NCBI GenBank assembly: GCA_036506155.1
Contig: DASXSF010000052.1
Coordinates: 1 to 36,478, forward strand
Direction of reading: 5' to 3'
Source: DASXRA01 sp036506155
GTDB taxonomy: Bacteria > Actinomycetota > Actinomycetes > Mycobacteriales > Jatrophihabitantaceae
DNA length: 36,478 bases
A model generated the notes under the pieces. The model had not been told where the DNA came from and did not search any database. It worked only from the letters and a program-made list of their open reading frames with translations. A program made the position numbers and the translations under genes. How positions within the stretch are numbered: position 1 is the first letter of the stretch; every line of letters begins with the position of its first letter. Below are positions 16,170 to 25,398 of the stretch, in pieces.

Positions 16170-17395
16170 GCGACGAGTCCAGTCGGAAGGACCGCACGTA
16201 CCTGCCAGCCGCCACTGGGCTGCGGCCCGGCGTCCAGCCGTCCGCCGTAAAGCGATAGCCGTTCCCGCAGCCCGAGCAGCCCGCGCCCGGGTGCACCACC
16301 GCCGGTGCCGCACCCGTTGCCGTTGTCGCTGACCGCAATCACCAGCTTGTCACCCCATTCGACGCGGACCGACGTCGCCGCCTGGCCAGCGTGCCGCAGC
16401 ACGTTGGTCAGGGCCTCCTGAATTACGCGGTACGCAGCCAGGTCGGCGCCGGGCGGCAGCGGCCGTGGCGTCCCACTGACCTGCAGTTGCACGGGGAGCC
16501 CGGCGGCAGACACCCGGCCGATCAGCGTGTCCAGCTCGCCCAACCCAGGCTGCGGGCGCATGGCGACGCCATCATCCGAGGGACTGAGCAGCCCGAGCAG
16601 GTTGCGCAGGTCGGCCATAGCGGTCCGGCCGCTGGCCTCCACGGCGAGGAGGGCTTGCTCGGCCTCGTCCGGCGAGCTGGCCAGCACGGTGCGCGCCGCG
16701 CCCGCCTGGACGACCATCACGCTCACGTTGTGCGTCACCACGTCGTGCAACTCACCGGCGATGCGGGCCCGCTCGGCCTCGATGGCCCGCTGGGTCGCGG
16801 CCTCGTGCTCGTCCGTAGCGCGGCGCAGCCGCGCCGCGGAGTCGCGCAGGCGCCGGTGCAGTTCCCGGATGCCGAGCCCGGCGACGGCCGCCGGCACGAT
16901 GGCGAACAGTGCGGTGAACCGGCCGGGAAACCGGGGCAGCGTGTCGGCAAACGTCGCAGTCGCGGCCAGCGTGGCGGCCAGCACGGCACCGATGGCCAGG
17001 TTCCGGTATCGGCTGTGCACCACCGCGCTGTAGGCGGCGAACACCGCGGTACCGAAAGCGATCGGCGGCACAGAGGCGTCGCGCAGGCTGAAGATGGCAC
17101 CGACAATCACGAGCCAGGCCGTGATCGGGTACAGCCGACGAAACGCGAGCGGCAAAGCGGTGAGCGCCGCGGCGACGAGCGTCGTCGCGGCCACGGAGTG
17201 CGAGACCGTCGGGGCCACGATCGCGAGTTTGGGGATGAGGACGCCGTCCTGGGTGCGGTCATGTGCGACCTCGAGGACCGCGCCCGCCGCCACACCCACC
17301 GCGACGGCAGCGTCCAGCGCGAGCGCCCAGCCGGACGGGGCAGTTCGCGGTTCGGCCCGCCGGAGGACGGCGAGCAGCTCGCCGGCGCGTCCCAC
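16166..17395 (-). CDS. NarL-type sensor histidine kinase
   Basis: The 409-residue kinase starts at GTG 17395. Four or five membrane helices fill residues about 22-175, with little extracytoplasmic sequence, suggesting sensing within the membrane. The HisKA_3 dimerisation motif is ERARIAGELHDVVTHNVSVM with phosphorylated His217. The ATPase domain has an N box (QEALTNVLRHAG, Asn331) and a G1 box DNGNG at 357-361, then GRGLLGLRERL. This pattern belongs to the HPK7 group that partners NarL/LuxR regulators. Its stop overlaps the regulator start by four bases. It is divergent from an ABC/FtsX pair, a gene arrangement common for self-protective or envelope-stress transporters in actinobacteria. Confidence 0.95.
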   Translation of the reverse strand: MGRAGELLAVLRRAEPRTAPSGWALALDAAVAVGVAAGAVLEVAHDRTQDGVLIPKLAIVAPTVSHSVAATTLVAAALTALPLAFRRLYPITAWLVIVGAIFSLRDASVPPIAFGTAVFAAYSAVVHSRYRNLAIGAVLAATLAATATFADTLPRFPGRFTALFAIVPAAVAGLGIRELHRRLRDSAARLRRATDEHEAATQRAIEAERARIAGELHDVVTHNVSVMVVQAGAARTVLASSPDEAEQALLAVEASGRTAMADLRNLLGLLSPSDDGVAMRPQPGLGELDTLIGRVSAAGLPVQLQVSGTPRPLPPGADLAAYRVIQEALTNVLRHAGQAATSVRVEWGDKLVIAVSDNGNGCGTGGGAPGRGLLGLRERLSLYGGRLDAGPQPSGGWQVRAVLPTGLVA

Positions 17396-17454
17396 AGGGC
17401 CATTGTCGTCGCCCCGGGGCCGGAGAGCATCGTTCGTGATGGCTAGATCGCCTA

Positions 17455-17467
17455 CATCCGGGGGATG
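17455..17467. promoter_or_regulatory. Candidate operator for the two-component regulator
   Basis: CATCC-GGG-GGATG is a perfect inverted repeat of 5-base arms with a 3-base centre, located in the 162-base gap between the divergent kinase and ABC genes. A short symmetric site here is what a dimeric NarL-type regulator would need to control both directions. Assignment rests only on position and symmetry. Confidence 0.35.
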
Positions 17468-17557
17468 ACGGCGGCGGCCGGATCAGCCGGTTGCGGTAGC
17501 CGATTTCGTCATCGCGGGCGACGCGGCGGCCGGCCGTGCGGGCCTACGGTCCCCGCC

Positions 17558-18244
17558 ATGGACGCACTGGTTCAGCTCGAGTACGTGACGAAACGCTATG
17601 AGAACCGCGCGGCGCCGGCGGTCGCAGACGTCAGCCTGACGGTCGCGGCCGGGGAGGCGGTCGCGATCATGGGGCCGTCCGGGAGTGGCAAGTCCACCCT
17701 GCTCAACCTCGTTGCGGGGATGGATCGGCCGACAAGCGGCACGGTCCGGGTCGGCGACCAGCAGGTGGAGACCCTGAGCGAGGCCGCGGTTGCCCGGTTC
17801 CGGCGGCGGCACGTTGGGATGATCTTCCAGTTCTTCAACCTGCTCGACGACATGACGGTCATGGACAACGTGCTGCTGCCGGCCCAGCTCGCCGGCATGC
17901 GGTCGAGTGCGGCGCGGCGGCGGGCCGAGGAACTGCTGGTGACGCTGCGGATTGCGCACCGGCGCGACGCGTACCCGGCGCGGCTGTCCGGCGGGGAGCG
18001 GCAGCGCGTCGCGATCGCCCGAGCGCTGGTGAATCGGCCCGCGGTGCTGCTGGCCGACGAGCCGACCGGTGCGGTGGACAGCACCACCGGGGCCGAGATC
18101 GGCGAGCTGCTACTGGAGCTGAACTCGTCCGGGCAGACACTGATCCTCGTCACCCACAACGCGGAGCTGGCGGCGCAATACACCGATCGGGTCATCGGGT
18201 TGGCCGACGGGCGGCTCGCGTCGGATTTGGCGGCGCGACCGTGA
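17558..18244 (+). CDS. ABC transporter ATP-binding protein (MacB/LolD-like)
   Basis: From ATG 17558 the product has 228 residues. Walker A is GPSGSGKST at about 39-47, the ABC signature LSGGERQRVAIARAL begins at 143, Walker B is VLLADEPTGAVD with Asp167 and Glu168, and the H-loop is ILVTHNAEL. The DEPTGAVDS and MIFQFFNLLDDMTV sequences place it with ATPases that drive FtsX-type permeases. The frame is open upstream to 17465 but lacks protein character there. No clear ribosome site precedes the ATG, so leaderless translation is possible. Its end overlaps the permease start as GTGA, indicating coupling. It likely powers export or envelope release rather than uptake. Confidence 0.95.
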   Translation: MDALVQLEYVTKRYENRAAPAVADVSLTVAAGEAVAIMGPSGSGKSTLLNLVAGMDRPTSGTVRVGDQQVETLSEAAVARFRRRHVGMIFQFFNLLDDMTVMDNVLLPAQLAGMRSSAARRRAEELLVTLRIAHRRDAYPARLSGGERQRVAIARALVNRPAVLLADEPTGAVDSTTGAEIGELLLELNSSGQTLILVTHNAELAAQYTDRVIGLADGRLASDLAARP

Positions 18245-20559
18245 CCGCCGTCATCCGCGCGGCCCGCGGCGGGCTCGGCGGTCGCCGGCTGCAGGCAGTG
18301 ATCATCGGGCTGGTTGCACTGGCGGCCACTGCCGCCTCGACGCTCGCCGTCGGCATGCTCGTCGACGCGCACAGCCCGTTCGACCACGCCTTCGCGACCC
18401 AGCACGGCGCCCACGTGACCGCCACCGTGGATACGTCGGTCGCGACGCCGGCGCAGCTCGCGGCCACGACCCGGCTGCCCGGTGTGAGCGCCGCGGCCGG
18501 GCCATTCGCGACGGTCTCGGCCGGTCGGCCGGCTCCGCTGCAGATCGTCGGACGGCTTTCCCCGGATGGCCCGGTGGACGACCTCACACTGGACAGCGGG
18601 CACTGGGCGGAAAACGACAAGCAGATCGTGTTGTCGCGGACCGCGTCGGACGAGTTCGGGTCGACAGTCACAGTCGGTTCGCAGAAGCTCGCCGTCGTCG
18701 GCGTCGCGGACTCGGTCACCAACACTGCGCAGGCCTGGGTGCTGCCGTCCGAGATCGCCCGGCTCGGCGGGTCGGCGGGTTCAGGGCAGGCGCAAATGCT
18801 GTACCGGTTCGCCGGCGCCGGCACGTCCTCGGCGATCGCCGCCGACATCGCGTTGGTGCGGGCCGCGCTGCCGCACGGCGCGTTGCTGAACGCCGTGTCC
18901 TACCTGAACGTACGGCAGACCGAACAGAGCGACATCGCGCCGTGGGTGCCGTTCATCATCGCCTTCGGCGTGATCGCTCTGGCGATCTCGGTGTTCATCG
19001 TGGTCAACGTGGTCAGCGGCGCGGTGATCGCCGGGACCACCCGTATCGGTGTGCTCAAGTCGATCGGCTTCACCCCGCCACAGGTGGTTGCCTCGTACGT
19101 ACTGCTGGTGGCCGTGCCCGCGCTGCTCGGCTGCATCGCCGGGGCCGTGTGCGGGAACCTACTCGCGATCCCGCTGCTCAGGCAGAACGCGCACGTCTAC
19201 GAGGTCGGGGTACTCGGCATCCCGTTCTGGGTCGACGTCACCGTGCCGCTGGCAGTCCTCGCCCTCACCGCGGCCGGCGCGGTGCCGCCGGCGCTCCGGG
19301 CTGGGCGAATGAGCGCGGTGCAGGCGATCGCAACCGGCCGGGCTCCGCGGTCGGCCCATGGCTACTTCGCGCACCGGGCGCTTGCCCGGCTCACCGGGGT
19401 GCCACGGGCGGTTACGCTCGGGCTGGCGGCACCCTTCGCCCGGCCCGCACGGACGGTCGTGACGGTGCTCGCGATCGTGTTCGGCGCGGCTGCGGTGACA
19501 TTCGGCGCCGGGCTCGCGACCTCGCTCGACCGGGCTTTCGCCGACGTCTCGCAGGCGTCGTCGCTGCCGGTGCAAGTCAGGGCCATTCCGTCCGCGATAC
19601 CACCCCCCGGCCACAAGATCAGCGTGGGGATGAGCGCGGCACAGCAGCACACCGTGACCACAGCGCTCGCCGCCCAGCCCGGCACACGGCGCTACCTGCA
19701 GGAAACCGGCGACGATCTCAACCTGCCCGGCCTTGTCAACCCGGTGTCGGTCACCGCCTATGGCGGCGACCCTAGCTGGAGCGGCTACGCGCTGATCTCC
19801 GGCCGCTGGTACTCGACATCGCCCAAGGCGGCAGAGGTCGTCGTGAACACGCTGTTCCTCACCGACACCGCCACCTCGGTCGGCTCGACCTACACGCTGG
19901 TGTCCGGGGGGCACCGGACCACGGTGCGGATCGTCGGCGAGGTGTTCCGGCCCGGCAACGACGTCGAGATGTACCTGAGCGCGGCGACCCTGGCCACCGT
20001 GGACCCCGGCAGCGCGCCACAGCAGTACGACGTCGCGCTCCGGCCCGGCACCGACACGCAGGCGTACGCCAACGCGCTGTCCGCCGCGCTCGGCAACTCC
20101 TACTACGTCAGCACGGACGGCGGCGGCGACAAGAACCTCATCGCGATCGTCACCCTGATCGCCATGCTGACGATCCTGATCATGATCGTCGCCGGCCTCG
20201 GCGTCCTCAACACCGTCGCGCTGCAGATCCGGGAGCGCGCCCACGACATCGGGGTGTTCAAAGCAATCGGCATGACCCCGCGGCAGACCCTCGCGATGAT
20301 CGTGTGCTCGATCGCCCTCGTCGGCCTGGTCGCCGGCATCGTCGCGGTCCCCGCCGGGATCTACCTCCACCACCAGGTGCTACCGACGATGGCGCACGCG
20401 GCCAACTCCGGCATCCCGCAGTCGCTGCTTTCGGTGTACGCGCCATGGGGGGTCGTAGTGCTCGCGCTGGCCGGATTGCTCATCGCGGTCGCCGGCGCAC
20501 TCGGCCCGGCCACCTGGGCGGCCCGTACCCGCACCGCTTTCGCCCTCCGCGCCGAGTAG
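18241..20559 (+). CDS. FtsX-family ABC transporter permease
   Basis: The 772-residue permease (GTG start, overlapping the ATPase by four bases) has about eight membrane helices in two FtsX units. A first helix (VALAATAASTLAVGMLV) is followed by a large extracytoplasmic domain of about 190 residues, then three helices with the coupling segment TTRIGVLKSIGFTPPQVV. The second half repeats this: a helix (TVLAIVFGAAAVTFGAGLA), another large external domain, three helices and the coupling segment RERAHDIGVFKAIGMTPRQT. Such duplicated permeases belong to the MacB/BceB-like type of transporter that handles peptides, lipids or antibiotics at the membrane. The substrate is unknown. The adjacent two-component system probably regulates it. 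Confidence 0.94.
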   Translation: MTAVIRAARGGLGGRRLQAVIIGLVALAATAASTLAVGMLVDAHSPFDHAFATQHGAHVTATVDTSVATPAQLAATTRLPGVSAAAGPFATVSAGRPAPLQIVGRLSPDGPVDDLTLDSGHWAENDKQIVLSRTASDEFGSTVTVGSQKLAVVGVADSVTNTAQAWVLPSEIARLGGSAGSGQAQMLYRFAGAGTSSAIAADIALVRAALPHGALLNAVSYLNVRQTEQSDIAPWVPFIIAFGVIALAISVFIVVNVVSGAVIAGTTRIGVLKSIGFTPPQVVASYVLLVAVPALLGCIAGAVCGNLLAIPLLRQNAHVYEVGVLGIPFWVDVTVPLAVLALTAAGAVPPALRAGRMSAVQAIATGRAPRSAHGYFAHRALARLTGVPRAVTLGLAAPFARPARTVVTVLAIVFGAAAVTFGAGLATSLDRAFADVSQASSLPVQVRAIPSAIPPPGHKISVGMSAAQQHTVTTALAAQPGTRRYLQETGDDLNLPGLVNPVSVTAYGGDPSWSGYALISGRWYSTSPKAAEVVVNTLFLTDTATSVGSTYTLVSGGHRTTVRIVGEVFRPGNDVEMYLSAATLATVDPGSAPQQYDVALRPGTDTQAYANALSAALGNSYYVSTDGGGDKNLIAIVTLIAMLTILIMIVAGLGVLNTVALQIRERAHDIGVFKAIGMTPRQTLAMIVCSIALVGLVAGIVAVPAGIYLHHQVLPTMAHAANSGIPQSLLSVYAPWGVVVLALAGLLIAVAGALGPATWAARTRTAFALRAE

Positions 20560-20693
20560 GCAATACGTGCTCGTTGGCGAGGCGCTGCCACGTGACGTTC
20601 GTAGGCCGGGCGCGCGCGACCCTGAATTCGTTCGGATCCTGAACCCCCAACTGCAGAACTTCGCGACATGGCTCACCCGCAACCGGGAAAGGT

Positions 20694-21872
20694 TCACGAT
20701 CTGACACTGCCTGAGAGGTTGGCATCGGCCCTGTGGCGGTGTTCTGCGGCGCTCAGAGCGAGCGCGGCCGCCCCGATCAGCTCGCTCCGCCCGGCGAGTG
20801 CGCCCAGCTCGATCCGCAGCTCGCGGGCGATTCCTGGTTGCGCGTACCGCTCGACCGACTGACGCACCGCGGACCGAAAAGGCTCGCCGGCCGCGGCCAG
20901 CTCGCCGCCGAGCACCAGCATCTCTGGATTCAGGTTGTTGACGACGTCGGCGAGCACCCGGCCGATCGCCGCGCCGGCATCGCTGATGACCCGCACGGCT
21001 CCGGGGTCCGACTGTTTCACCAGCTCGATTACGTCAGCAAGGCTGAGTTCTTCGCCGTGCCGCGGCTGCATCGCCAACAGGACCTGACCGACCGAGGCGG
21101 CAGTCTCGAGGCAGCCGCGGTTGCCGCAGCGGCAGATCGGCCCGGACGGGTCGACGGGAACGTGCCCGATCTCGCCGGCGCGGCCGGTTACTCCATGGTG
21201 GATCCGCCCGCCGAGCATCAGTCCCGCGCCGATACCGGTGGAGGCCTTGACGTAGATCAGGTCCGCAACTCCGCGGGCCACGCCGTAGGCGGCCTCGGCG
21301 AGGGCGCCCAGATTCGCGTCGTTGTCGACGTCGAACGCGACGCCGGTTGCGGCCTGCAATTCCTGCGCCGGTCGCCGATCGATCCACCGGGGCAGCACGT
21401 TGCCCGGCCCTACCGCGCCGGTGCGCGCGTCGACCGGTGCGGGCACGCCGACCGCGCCGCCCGAGATCCGCGTCCGGTCGACCTGCTCGGTGAGCGCGGC
21501 GATGACCCGGCGCGCGTGATCGAGCGCGCGATCGGCGGACGCATCGACGTCGAACGAGTCATTGCGCTCGGCGAGCACCTCGCCGCGGGCGTCCACGACG
21601 CCAACCCTGCAGTGGCTGTGCCCGAAGTCGACGGCAACCACGAGGTCGGACCGCGGCGCGAGCTGCAAGCGACGGGTCGGCCGGCCGGGGCGGTCGGCAC
21701 CGCCGCGGGCGATCTCCACCAGCGCGCCGGCGCCGACCAGATCGAGCACGAGCCCGGTGACGGTGCTGCGGGACAGCCCGGTGACCGCACACAGTTCGCT
21801 GCGGCTGGTCGCGGTTCCGTCGCGGACCGCGCCGAGCACGCGTCCGGCACCGCCGAGACGATCGACGTGCAC
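20694..21872 (-). CDS. ROK-family transcriptional repressor or sugar kinase
   Basis: Starting at GTG 21872-21870 the product has 392 residues. It has an N-terminal winged helix (TATSRSELCAVTGLSRSTVT), then the ROK kinase-like fold with VVAVDFGHSHCRVGVVDARG, VGVPAPVDARTG, and the zinc motif CRCGNRGCLE preceded by GEIGHVPVDPSGP. The DNA-binding domain makes it an NagC/XylR-type regulator. The open frame extends to 22196, but that part is antisense to the GH3 gene and has no family similarity. Repressors of this type commonly sit next to the glycosidase or sugar-transport genes they control, so the divergent GH3 gene is the likely former target. There is essentially no gap left between the two genes. 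Confidence 0.9.
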   Translation of the reverse strand: MHVDRLGGAGRVLGAVRDGTATSRSELCAVTGLSRSTVTGLVLDLVGAGALVEIARGGADRPGRPTRRLQLAPRSDLVVAVDFGHSHCRVGVVDARGEVLAERNDSFDVDASADRALDHARRVIAALTEQVDRTRISGGAVGVPAPVDARTGAVGPGNVLPRWIDRRPAQELQAATGVAFDVDNDANLGALAEAAYGVARGVADLIYVKASTGIGAGLMLGGRIHHGVTGRAGEIGHVPVDPSGPICRCGNRGCLETAASVGQVLLAMQPRHGEELSLADVIELVKQSDPGAVRVISDAGAAIGRVLADVVNNLNPEMLVLGGELAAAGEPFRSAVRQSVERYAQPGIARELRIELGALAGRSELIGAAALALSAAEHRHRADANLSGSVRS

Positions 21873-24126
21873 ACCCTGGCCAACTCGACGCCATCCGAAG
21901 CCAAGACGCTGACCGTAAAGCTGACGCCGACCGGCGCCACACTCACCGGTGCGTCGCCGCTGGTCGTGATCAACGCGCACGGACTGCCCTACCTCGACAG
22001 CTCGAAGCCGATCGCCACGCGTGTGGCCGACCTGATGAGCCGAATGACGCTCGCCGACAAGGTAGGCCAGATGACGCAGGCGGAGCGGGGCTGCGGTCGG
22101 CAACGGCAGCGACATCACGACGTACCGGCTCGGCGGGCTACTGTCCGGCGGCGGCTCAGTCCCGACGCCGAACACACCGGCCGCGTGGGCGGACATGGTC
22201 GACGGCTTCCAGCGCCAGGCGCTCTCGACCTCGCTGCAAATCCCGATGATCTACGGCATCGACACGGTGCACGGCGACAACAACCTCGCCGGCGCAACGC
22301 TCTTCCCGCACAACGTCGGCATGGGCGCCACGCACGACCCGTCGCTCACGTACAAGGAAGGGCAGATCGGAGCGACGGAGACCCGTGCCACCGGAATCCC
22401 GTGGGTGTTCTCGCCCTGCGTGTGCGTCACCCGCGACGACCGGTGGGGCCGCGCGTACGAGTCGTACAGCGAGGATCCGGCGCTGGTGCAGAACATGGAG
22501 ACCGTCATCAACGGCTTCCAGGGTGACAATCACCTCGACCGCAGCACGAGCGTCCTCGCCACCGCGAAGCACTTCATCGGTGACGGCGGCACGAAGTACG
22601 GCACCGGGTCGAGCGGCTACCCGATCGACCAGGGCATCACGTACGTCACCGCCAAGCAGCTCAACGACCTGTTCGTCGGCCCGTACAAGACGGCGATCGC
22701 CGACCACGTCGGGTCAGTTATGCCGTCCTACTCGAGCCTGCAGATCCTCGGGCAGGACAGCGCGCCGACCAAGATGCACGCGCGCCAGGACATGATCACC
22801 GGCCTGCTCAAGCAGCAGTTGGGCTTCCAGGGCTTCGTGATCAGCGACTACGCCGCGATCGACCAGATCAGCCCCGACTACAAGAACGACGTCAAGATCG
22901 GCATCAACGCCGGCCTCGACATGATCATGGTGCCGAACCAGTACGTCACCTTCGAGAACGACCTGACGAGCCTGGTCAACAGCGGGGACATCCCGATGTC
23001 GCGAATCGACGACGCGGTGCGCCGCATCCTCACCCAGAAGTTCGCGCTCGGACTGTTCGAACAGCCGTTCGCGGACCGCAGCAACATCGACACGATCGGC
23101 TCGCCCGCACATCGCGCAGTTGCCAGGCAGGCGGCGGCCGAGTCGCAGGTGCTGCTGAAGAACGCGCACAACGTGTTGCCGCTGAGCCGCAGCGCCAAGA
23201 TCTACGTCGCTGGCTCCAACGCCGACGACACCGGCAACCAGTCCGGCGGCTGGACGCTCACCTGGCAGGGCCAGTCCGGCACGATTCCGGGCGCGACGTC
23301 GATCCTCGCCGGCATGCGGCAGGACGCGCCCGGCGCGACGATCACATACTCGCAGGACGCCTCAGCACCGACCGACGGCTACAAGCTCGGCGTGGTCGTG
23401 GTGGGCGAGAAGCCGTACGCCGAGGGCCAGGGCGACATCGGCAACAACGGGCACACCCTCCAGCTCTCGGTGACCGACCGGAACGCGGTCGACACGGTGT
23501 GCGCGGCGATGAAGTGCGTGGTGCTGGTCGTGTCCGGACGCCCGCTCGACATCACGGGCATCGTCCCGGAGGCCGATGCGGTTGTCGCCTCATGGCTGCC
23601 CGGCTCAGAGGGTGAAGGCGTGGCGGACGTGCTGTTCGGGCTGCAGCCGTTCACCGGTCGGCTGCCGGTGACCTGGTTCAAGGCGGAGAGCCAGATCCCG
23701 ATCAGCGTCGGCGACAAGAACTACGACCCGCTGTTCCCGTACGGCTGGGGACTGCAGACCGGATCGCAGAAGGGTCAGGTCGGAAACGCGCAGGCAGCGG
23801 CGAGTGGAACTGCAGCGCGGGCGCTGAATTCGGCGCTGGCCGCGAACAACTGGTCCGGCGCAGCGGTGCAGCGTCCGGAGGCGGTGCTCGCCGATGTCCA
23901 GCAAGCGGCGGCCGCGACGTCGCCACAGACGAGCTGGGCCACGCGCGACCAACTGGTGTCGATCGCACGCGACCTCGCCGAGCAGGCGATCACCACGCCG
24001 GCGCAGATGAGCGCGACAGCGGCGCTCACCGCGAACGCGGAGCACGACCTCGTCGCCGGCAGCACGCTTTCGGCCGTGCAACTGCTCGTACAGGCACGAT
24101 CGCTCGCAATGCAGATTCCGGGATAG
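21867..24126 (+). pseudogene. GH3 beta-glucosidase (exo-glucanase type), 5'-truncated with a +1 frameshift
   Basis: The protein matches exo-beta-glucanase-type GH3 enzymes: LMSRMTLADKVGQMTQAERG, then GGGSVP, IPMIYGIDTVHGDNNL, TLFPHNVGMGATHDP, RDDRWGRAYESYSEDP and KHFIGDGGT. The nucleophile aspartate is in GFVISDYAAID (codon 22846-22848). Frame 0 carries the N-terminal part up to ERG; at T22092 one extra base shifts it, and frame 1 carries the rest from AVGNGSDITT to 24126. Upstream of TLADKVG is a beta-rich segment, but no signal peptide or clear start exists; GTG 21867 is the last candidate and lies inside the ROK gene start. After the C-terminal GH3 domain there is a helical tail of about 125 residues. 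Probably inactive as read. Confidence 0.85.
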
Positions 24127-24143
24127 CCGGAGAACGTGTCAGC

Positions 24144-24169
24144 GGTGGCCGCCCTGCGGGGCGGCCACC
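24144..24169. terminator. Bidirectional terminator between GH3 and YdeI-like genes
   Basis: A perfect 11-base-pair stem (24144-24154 with 24159-24169) closes the loop TGCG. It starts 17 bases after the GH3 stop and lies 14 bases past the stop of the convergent YdeI-like gene, so it can serve both. Confidence 0.7.
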
Positions 24170-24182
24170 ATGGACATCGCGA

Positions 24183-24653
24183 TCAGCTTCGCGTGCGACC
24201 CTCGTGCAGCATGTGCAGGGTCCTCTCGACTCGCGTCTGTCGCGTCTCGGCACGCTTGGCCTCGTCGATCCAACGAGCGAATTCTTTCCTGTGTGTCGGC
24301 GCAAGCGCTTCGAACGCCGCCTTGGCCTTTGCGTCACGGGCGAACGCCTCGGCCAGCGCGGGCGGCACGTCCACCGTCCGCGGGCCCGCGTCCAGTGAGA
24401 TGACGAGGTCGACGGTCTGACCGATCTCCACGCTCAACTCTGAACGAAGTTTCTTGCTGAACCCGAGTAGGTTCTCGCCGCCCATCCGCGCGACTCGCGC
24501 TTGGGCGGTCACGCCGTTGACGCTTACCCGCACCGGCGGCGCCTTGCCGCCGCCCAGCCCGGCGACCTGGTCGTCGGTCAAGACGATCGCGCCCGCCGGG
24601 CCCCGAGGTTCGAGCGTCGCACGCAACCGCAGAGTGCCGTGACCCTTCGCCAT
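24183..24653 (-). CDS. YdeI/OmpD-associated family protein with DUF1905 domain
   Basis: The 156-residue protein has an N-terminal DUF1905 beta barrel (LRLRATLEPRGPAGAIVL, VRVSVNGVTAQARVARMGG, LSVEIGQTVDLVI). The C-terminal YdeI-type helix region follows (VDVPPALAEAFARDAKAKAA, then LAPTHRKEFARWIDEAKRAE, TRQTRVERTLHMLHEG). Both domains are complete and length is normal. The family is widespread, including Firmicutes and actinobacteria. YdeI homologues have been linked to envelope stress or antimicrobial-peptide response in some species, but the molecular role is not established. The start ATG is at 24653. It is 27 bases downstream of the NAD(P)-binding gene on the same strand, so both may form one transcript. 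Confidence 0.9.
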   Translation of the reverse strand: MAKGHGTLRLRATLEPRGPAGAIVLTDDQVAGLGGGKAPPVRVSVNGVTAQARVARMGGENLLGFSKKLRSELSVEIGQTVDLVISLDAGPRTVDVPPALAEAFARDAKAKAAFEALAPTHRKEFARWIDEAKRAETRQTRVERTLHMLHEGRTRS

Positions 24654-24680
24654 GGCGCTGATGTTATGAGCACCGACCCG

Positions 24681-25334
24681 TCAGGCGGTCAGTGCAGCGA
24701 GCGCGTCCCCGATCGGTGTGGCGCCGCCTATGAGCTCGAATTGCCGTCCTGCGGTTGACGGAGTGTCGAGCACGCGCAGCAAGACGGCCGCCACGTCCTC
24801 GCGCGGCACAGTCCCGCGGCCGACTGAATCGCCGAGCGTCACGCGTCCGGTCCCGGGCGTGTTGGTGAGTCCTCCGGGCCGAACGACCGTCCAGTCGAGG
24901 TCGCGGCCCCGGATCGCGGCGTCGGCTTCCGACTTGGCGCCGAGGTAGACCTGGAAGACGTCGGGGGAGTTCGGGTCGTAGTCGTCGGCGCCGTAGGCCG
25001 ACACCATGACATAGCGGCGCACGCCCGCCGCAGCAGCAGCATCGGCCAGCAAGATCGCGGCGTCGCGGTCGACGGTCAGTTTGCGCGCGGCGCCGCTGCC
25101 CGGCCCCGCGCCGGCCGAGAACACGACCGCGTCAGCGCCGCTCACCACGTCGGCAACCTGTTCGGCGGTGCTGTTCTCGAGATCGAGAACCGCTGCCGTG
25201 GCACCGGCCTGCTCTACGTCGCCGACGTGCGCCGGGTTGCGGACAATGCCCACTGCTAGGTCGCCACGATCGGCCAGCATCCGCTCGAGATGCAACGCAA
25301 TCTGTCCATGCCCGCCTGCGATCACCACGCGCAT
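24681..25334 (-). CDS. NAD(P)-binding atypical SDR protein (NmrA-like)
   Basis: This 217-residue protein is a compact atypical short-chain dehydrogenase. It begins MRVVIAGGHGQIALHLERML, where GGHGQIA is the nucleotide-binding loop (GxxGxxG variant). It then has AVVFSAGAGPGSGAARKLTV, YVMVSAYGADD and a DWTVVRPGGLTN segment typical of this group. It lacks a clear YxxxK catalytic pair, so it could be a sensor or reductase acting on NAD(P)H. Members around this length are usually called NAD(P)H-binding or oxidoreductase proteins. The gene is divergent from the cyclase operon with a 64-base gap, so the two promoters must be tightly packed there. Confidence 0.9.
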   Translation of the reverse strand: MRVVIAGGHGQIALHLERMLADRGDLAVGIVRNPAHVGDVEQAGATAAVLDLENSTAEQVADVVSGADAVVFSAGAGPGSGAARKLTVDRDAAILLADAAAAAGVRRYVMVSAYGADDYDPNSPDVFQVYLGAKSEADAAIRGRDLDWTVVRPGGLTNTPGTGRVTLGDSVGRGTVPREDVAAVLLRVLDTPSTAGRQFELIGGATPIGDALAALTA

Positions 25335-25398
25335 CGGCCAACCTTATGCCGGTGGCGGTAGCGTGCGCAGTGCCCTCACCCGCCCTAAAGGAGCCAGC

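Noticed and set aside
19159..20373. 404-residue minus-strand frame over the FtsX permease
   Set aside because: Shadow frame rich in Gly, Asp, Arg and His, opposite a permease with clear helices.
21873..22196. Upstream extension of the ROK gene to 22196
   Set aside because: The extra 108 residues are Arg/Gly/His-rich with no ROK similarity and are antisense to GH3 coding sequence. The winged helix fits a start at 21872.
20733..22526. 597-residue plus-strand open frame
   Set aside because: Most of it is antisense to the ROK gene, whose motifs are unmistakable. Only its end (after about 21867) is real, as the N-terminal part of the GH3 gene.
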